Below are positions 60,655 through 64,000 of a DNA stretch of 64,000 nt, one piece after another; position 1 is the first letter of the stretch, and each line of letters opens with the position of its first letter. The translations under genes were made by a program, and so were the position numbers. The stretch comes from Rhodanobacter sp. FDAARGOS 1247 (lineage in GTDB: Bacteria; Pseudomonadota; Gammaproteobacteria; Xanthomonadales; Rhodanobacteraceae), in the NCBI RefSeq assembly GCF_016889805.1, contig NZ_CP069535.1, positions 3,534,001 to 3,598,000 of the forward strand, read 5' to 3'. A model generated the notes under the pieces. The model did not search any database. It was not told the DNA's origin and saw only the letters and a program-made list of their open reading frames with translations.

Positions 60655-61095
60655 GAGTCACTTTTCTCTTGCGTGGCCAAGAGAAAAGTAACCAAAAGAG
60701 AAGGCCACCCCGCTTGGCGCCGCACAAGGAACCCCGGGTAGAGCAGCGGGCCATCGTGGCCCGCACTCGGTGATGAAGCTGAAGTGCAAAGGCAAAAACC
60801 AGAGCAAAAGCTCCGGGTTGCCGCCGCTCTGCTCTTGCTCCGGCTCTTCTGAAGAGTGCGGGCCACGATGGCCCGCTGCTCTACCGGGGCCCCTCTGCAG
60901 CGGCGGGCGGGTGGAGGATCAGCCCGCAGGGTGACCGGCAGGGATGCCGGTCAGTTTGGCGTCAGGGCAGGATGCCCTGTCGACAAACCCCGTAACCCGC
61001 ACGCGAACCTCGCAGGCAGGATGCCTGCGAGGCGCGGAAGCGGGGTGGCCTCTCTTTGGGCCACGTTTCTCTGGCCACACAGAGAAAGGTGGCTC
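60655..61095. repeat. Composite palindromic repeat (REP pair inside long inverted ends)
   Basis: The ends (60655-60720 and 61030-61095) are similar inverted repeats of about 65 bp reading GAGYCACYTTTCTCT from outside. Inside is a 32-bp perfect inverted repeat (60737-60768 and 60854-60885), each arm being GTAG plus the hairpin GCGGGCCA-TCG-TGGCCCGC, the layout of GTAG-type REP sequences in a BIME-like pair. Three more hairpins with GCAGGATGC-type tips follow (60933-61032). No transposase gene is present. The last 10 bases of the window repeat part of the end sequence. Confidence 0.75.
60933..61032. repeat. Three hairpins with shared GCA-GGA-TGC tips
   Basis: GACCGGCA-GGGA-TGCCGGTC (60933-60952), CAGGGCA-GGA-TGCCCTG (60963-60979) and CCTCGCAGGCA-GGA-TGCCTGCGAGG (61008-61032) are perfect. 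Their stems differ but the tips are nearly the same, suggesting selection for a common loop. Confidence 0.65.
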
Positions 61096-61200
61096 GGCTG
61101 CCATAGGCAGACGAAAGCTTTTCGCTTTGAATGCTACGGGCAAAGCAAGAGCATCGCGCACAGGATGAACTCCGACAAAAAGGTCAGAGCGCCGAGCGGG

Positions 61201-63834
61201 TCATAGCCAGCGGCCATACCGTCGGATGTAGATCAGTTTCATCAGCTGGGTCAGCACGCAGTAGCTGATCAGGGTCAGCGCCAGCCAGGCGAAATACATC
61301 GGTGGCAGCGGCACCATGCCGATCTTCGCGCCCAGCGCGCTGAACGGGATCAGCATGCCGATCACGATGACCGCGATGGTCAGGCCCAGCACCGGCGCGG
61401 CGGCGATGCTTTGCACGAACGGGATGCGCCGGGTGCGGATCATGTGCACGATCAGGGTTTGCGACAGCAGGCCCTCGATGAACCAGCCGGACTGGAACAG
61501 CGACTGGTGGGCCGTCGTGCTGGCGCCGAAGTAGTGCCACATCAGCCAGAACGTGGTGATGTCGAAAATCGAGCTGACCGGGCCGATCCACACCATGAAA
61601 CGGCCGATGTCGCCGGCATCCCACTTGCGCGGCCGGCTCAGGTATTCCTCGTCCATGCGGTCGAACGGGATCGACAGCTGCGAAATGTCGTACAGCAGGT
61701 TCTGCACCAGGATCTGCAGCGGCAGCATCGGCAGGAACGGCAGGAAGGCGCTGGCCACCAGCACGCTGAACACGTTGCCGAAGTTCGAGCTGGCGGTCAT
61801 CTTGATGTACTTCATGATGTTGCCGAAGGTGACGCGGCCTTCCAGCACGCCCTCCTCCAGCACCATCAGGTTCTTTTCCAGCAGGATGATGTCGGCGGAC
61901 TCTTTGGCGATGTCGGTGGCGGTATCCACCGAGATGCCGACGTCGGCGTCGTGCAGCGCCGGTGCGTCGTTGATGCCGTCGCCAAGGAAGCCCACGGTGT
62001 GGCCGAGCCGCTGCAGCGAGCGCACCACGCGGGCCTTCTGCAACGGCGACATCTTGGCGAACACGGTGACGCGCGCCACCAGGGTGTCCAGCGCGGCGTC
62101 ATCCAGCACCTCGATCTCGCGGCCCTCGACCGAATGGGTGACGTCGAGCCCGACCTCGCGGCAGATCTTGCGTGTCACCGCCTCGTTGTCGCCGGTGATC
62201 ACCTTGACCTCGACACCGTGCTGGTGGAGTGCGCGGATCGCGGTGGCGGCCGAATCCTTCGGCGGGTCGAGGAAGGCCAGGCAGCCGACCGCGACCAGGC
62301 CGCTTTCGTCGGCCACGCCGTAGGGTCGCGCGTGCGCGGATTCGCGCCGCACCGCGACCACCAGCACGCGCAGGCCATCCTCGTTGAGGCGGTGGGTCAT
62401 CGCCTTGATTTCGCGGCGGCGCTCGTCGGTCAGCGGCTCGGTGACATCGCCGGTTTTCGCGAACGCGCAGATCGACAGCATTTCCTCGACCGCGCCCTTG
62501 CAGATCAGCACGTGCTCGCCGTCGCCGTCGGCGACCACCACCGACATGCGTCGGCGCTGGAAATCGAACGGGATTTCGTCGATCACCCGATAGCGCCGGG
62601 CCGCCGACTCCAGGTCGCGATGTTCCAGCACCGCCTTGTCCATCAGGTTCTTCAGGCCGGTCTGGAAGCGGCTGTTGAGGTAGCCGTATTCCAGCGCCTC
62701 GTCCGACTCCTCGCCGTCGAGGTCGAGATGGCGTTCCAGCACGATCCGGTCCAGCGTCAGTGTGCCGGTCTTGTCGGTGCACAGCACGTCCATCGCGCCG
62801 AAGTTCTGGATCGCGTTGAGCCGCTTCACCACCACCTTGCGCCGCGACATCGCCAGCGCACCCTTGGACAGGTTCGCCGTGACGATCAGCGGCAGCATCT
62901 CCGGAGTCAGGCCCACCGCGACGGAGAGGCCGAACAGGAAGGCCTGCAGGAAGCTGCCCTTGTCGATCCAGTTGATCGCGATCACCACCGGCACCATCAC
63001 CAGCATGAAGCGGATCAGCAGCCAGCTGACCGAGTTCACCCCGCGATCGAAGCTGGTCTGCACGCGCTGGCCCGACATGCTGTGCGCCAGCGAACCCAGG
63101 TAGGTCTGCATGCCGGTGGCCACCACCACGGCGGTGGCGGTGCCGCTGACCACGTTGGTTCCCATGTAGCAGACGCTGGCCAGGTCCAGCGGATTGCCGC
63201 CTTCGTCGGAATCGACGCGGGCAGGCGTGGGAGCGGACTTCTCCACCGGCAGCGATTCGCCGGTGAGGATCGCCTGGCTGATGAACAGGTCTTTCGCACC
63301 GAGCAGGCGCAGGTCCGCGGGCACCATGTCGCCCGCACCCAGGTGGACGATGTCGCCGGCCACCAGCTCGACCACCGGCACCTCGATCTGCTCGCTGTGG
63401 CCGTCGGAAGCGCGCCGCGTCACCGTGGCGGTGTTGCGCACCATCGCCTTCAGGCTTTCGGCGGCGCGGGTCGAACGGTATTCCTGGGTGAAGCTCAGCA
63501 GCACGCTGATGCCGACCATCACCGCAATGATCAGCGGCCCGGTGAGGTCGCCGCCGTCGGTGAACAGCTGCACGCCGGCCAGCACCAGCAGCACCACGAT
63601 GAACGGGTTCCTGAAAGCGCGCAGCAGCTGCAGCGTCCAGTGCGGCGGCTTTTCGTGCGAGACCTCGTTCGCTCCGTCGCGGTGCAGGCGCGCCTCGATC
63701 CGGCTCGCGTCGAGCCCGCCGGTCGAGGTTTCCAGCTCGGCCAGCAAGGCGCCGCTTTCGCGAAACGCGTGCGCGGCCACGACGGCGGCCTTGCCGCCCG
63801 GGCGATGGGCAGGCGTGGGAAGGATCTTGCTCAT
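61201..63834 (-). CDS. mgtA: Magnesium-translocating P-type ATPase
   Basis: The 877-residue P3B-type ATPase imports Mg2+. It has the actuator motif ILTGESLPVEKSA, the phosphorylation site CTDKTGTLTLD near residue 353, KGAVEEMLSICA in the nucleotide domain, the hinge GDGINDAPALHDADVGISVD, and C-terminal membrane segments through YIRRYGRWL. The N-terminus and ten-helix plan fit MgtA/MgtB. No mgtC or PhoPQ genes are nearby and no Mg2+ leader can be judged because only 166 bases upstream are in the window. Confidence 0.95.
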   Translation of the reverse strand: MSKILPTPAHRPGGKAAVVAAHAFRESGALLAELETSTGGLDASRIEARLHRDGANEVSHEKPPHWTLQLLRAFRNPFIVVLLVLAGVQLFTDGGDLTGPLIIAVMVGISVLLSFTQEYRSTRAAESLKAMVRNTATVTRRASDGHSEQIEVPVVELVAGDIVHLGAGDMVPADLRLLGAKDLFISQAILTGESLPVEKSAPTPARVDSDEGGNPLDLASVCYMGTNVVSGTATAVVVATGMQTYLGSLAHSMSGQRVQTSFDRGVNSVSWLLIRFMLVMVPVVIAINWIDKGSFLQAFLFGLSVAVGLTPEMLPLIVTANLSKGALAMSRRKVVVKRLNAIQNFGAMDVLCTDKTGTLTLDRIVLERHLDLDGEESDEALEYGYLNSRFQTGLKNLMDKAVLEHRDLESAARRYRVIDEIPFDFQRRRMSVVVADGDGEHVLICKGAVEEMLSICAFAKTGDVTEPLTDERRREIKAMTHRLNEDGLRVLVVAVRRESAHARPYGVADESGLVAVGCLAFLDPPKDSAATAIRALHQHGVEVKVITGDNEAVTRKICREVGLDVTHSVEGREIEVLDDAALDTLVARVTVFAKMSPLQKARVVRSLQRLGHTVGFLGDGINDAPALHDADVGISVDTATDIAKESADIILLEKNLMVLEEGVLEGRVTFGNIMKYIKMTASSNFGNVFSVLVASAFLPFLPMLPLQILVQNLLYDISQLSIPFDRMDEEYLSRPRKWDAGDIGRFMVWIGPVSSIFDITTFWLMWHYFGASTTAHQSLFQSGWFIEGLLSQTLIVHMIRTRRIPFVQSIAAAPVLGLTIAVIVIGMLIPFSALGAKIGMVPLPPMYFAWLALTLISYCVLTQLMKLIYIRRYGRWL

Positions 63835-63990
63835 GCTTCGTTTCCGTGGTGCGGAATGCCGATGCGGCGAAGCGCCAGCCGCGTCGGGCCAGCGTCACGT
63901 CAACCGGAGTTGCAGGGACTCGGGAGCTCTTGCGGCGGGCGGCGCACGGCGCCCGTTGGCGCCGGCTACGCCGGCCCTGGCGATGGCGGA

Positions 63991-64000
63991 GGCCACCCCG
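63991..64000. repeat. Start of another copy of the composite repeat end
   Basis: The window ends in GGCCACCCCG, the same string found at both ends of the 60655-61095 element (60703-60712 and, inverted, 61041-61050). The preceding bases (63979-63990) are not the same, so only a partial match is supported. Confidence 0.35.

Noticed and set aside
60655..61095. CRISPR array
   Set aside because: The repeats are inverted pairs with unequal spacing, not direct repeats with regular spacers, and no cas gene is present.
60461..61206. Short open frames in the repeat region before mgtA
   Set aside because: They run through palindromic repeat DNA on both strands, lack ribosome binding sites and have no recognisable protein features.

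Overview
The window is a piece of a GC-rich gammaproteobacterial chromosome. Gene content and order (a zinc-ribbon DUF3426 gene, fis and purH in a row; hemD-hemX-hemY without hemC; DUF2782 next to polA; ygiB-ygiC-like pair; GTAG-type palindromic repeats and other dispersed hairpin repeats) fit the Xanthomonadales/Lysobacterales, most likely the Rhodanobacteraceae (Rhodanobacter, Dyella or Luteibacter type). This placement comes from recognising families and gene order, not from a database search. No rRNA, tRNA, CRISPR array, transposase or phage gene was seen.

Layout. 1-8 kb: zinc-ribbon membrane protein, Fis, PurH, a glutathione S-transferase, a DUF2782 protein, DNA polymerase I, then a likely small RNA ending in a strong terminator at the position held by Spot 42/ErsA in other gammaproteobacteria. 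8-13.6 kb: a small membrane protein, UvrD-type helicase, and the convergent hemD-hemX-hemY operon. 13.6-13.9 kb: a compact element with terminal inverted repeats and two internal hairpins. 14-26.9 kb: housekeeping and stress genes (two hotdog thioesterases, a YibN-like rhodanese, two flavin reductases, SrkA kinase, YgiB/YgiC pair, VOC protein, RlmI, RmuC, FolE, EF-hand protein) plus an XRE/membrane-protein pair. 26.9-32.6 kb: a minus-strand operon of two alpha/beta hydrolases, two related membrane proteins, an XRE regulator and an ABC-2 transporter.

33.0-50.0 kb is the accessory, surface-directed part. It starts with a four-gene archaic chaperone-usher pilus operon (SCPU pilin, chaperone, usher, two-domain tip protein) behind a textbook sigma-54 promoter with an upstream palindrome. 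It continues with five secreted DUF11-type genes, one of them a 1920-residue protein whose C-terminal half looks like an outer-membrane beta-barrel. Three of these proteins open, just after the signal peptide, with the same short module. I infer that the barrel protein and the four exported DUF11 proteins form one surface assembly; this is the least-described system in the window.

50-64 kb returns to core genes: ferredoxin-NADP reductase, YadGH-like ABC exporter, RluF, TsaD, the rpsU-yqeY-dnaG neighbourhood, DedA, an SBF-like transporter and an MgtA Mg2+ P-type ATPase. A 440-bp composite palindromic repeat (GTAG-type REP pair inside longer inverted ends) lies between the transporter and mgtA. 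Other dispersed repeats are at 15.4, 20.4, 52.6 and 53.5 kb. GGGAATCGGG-type repeats are embedded in frame in uvrD and a related GGGCATCGGG repeat in polA.
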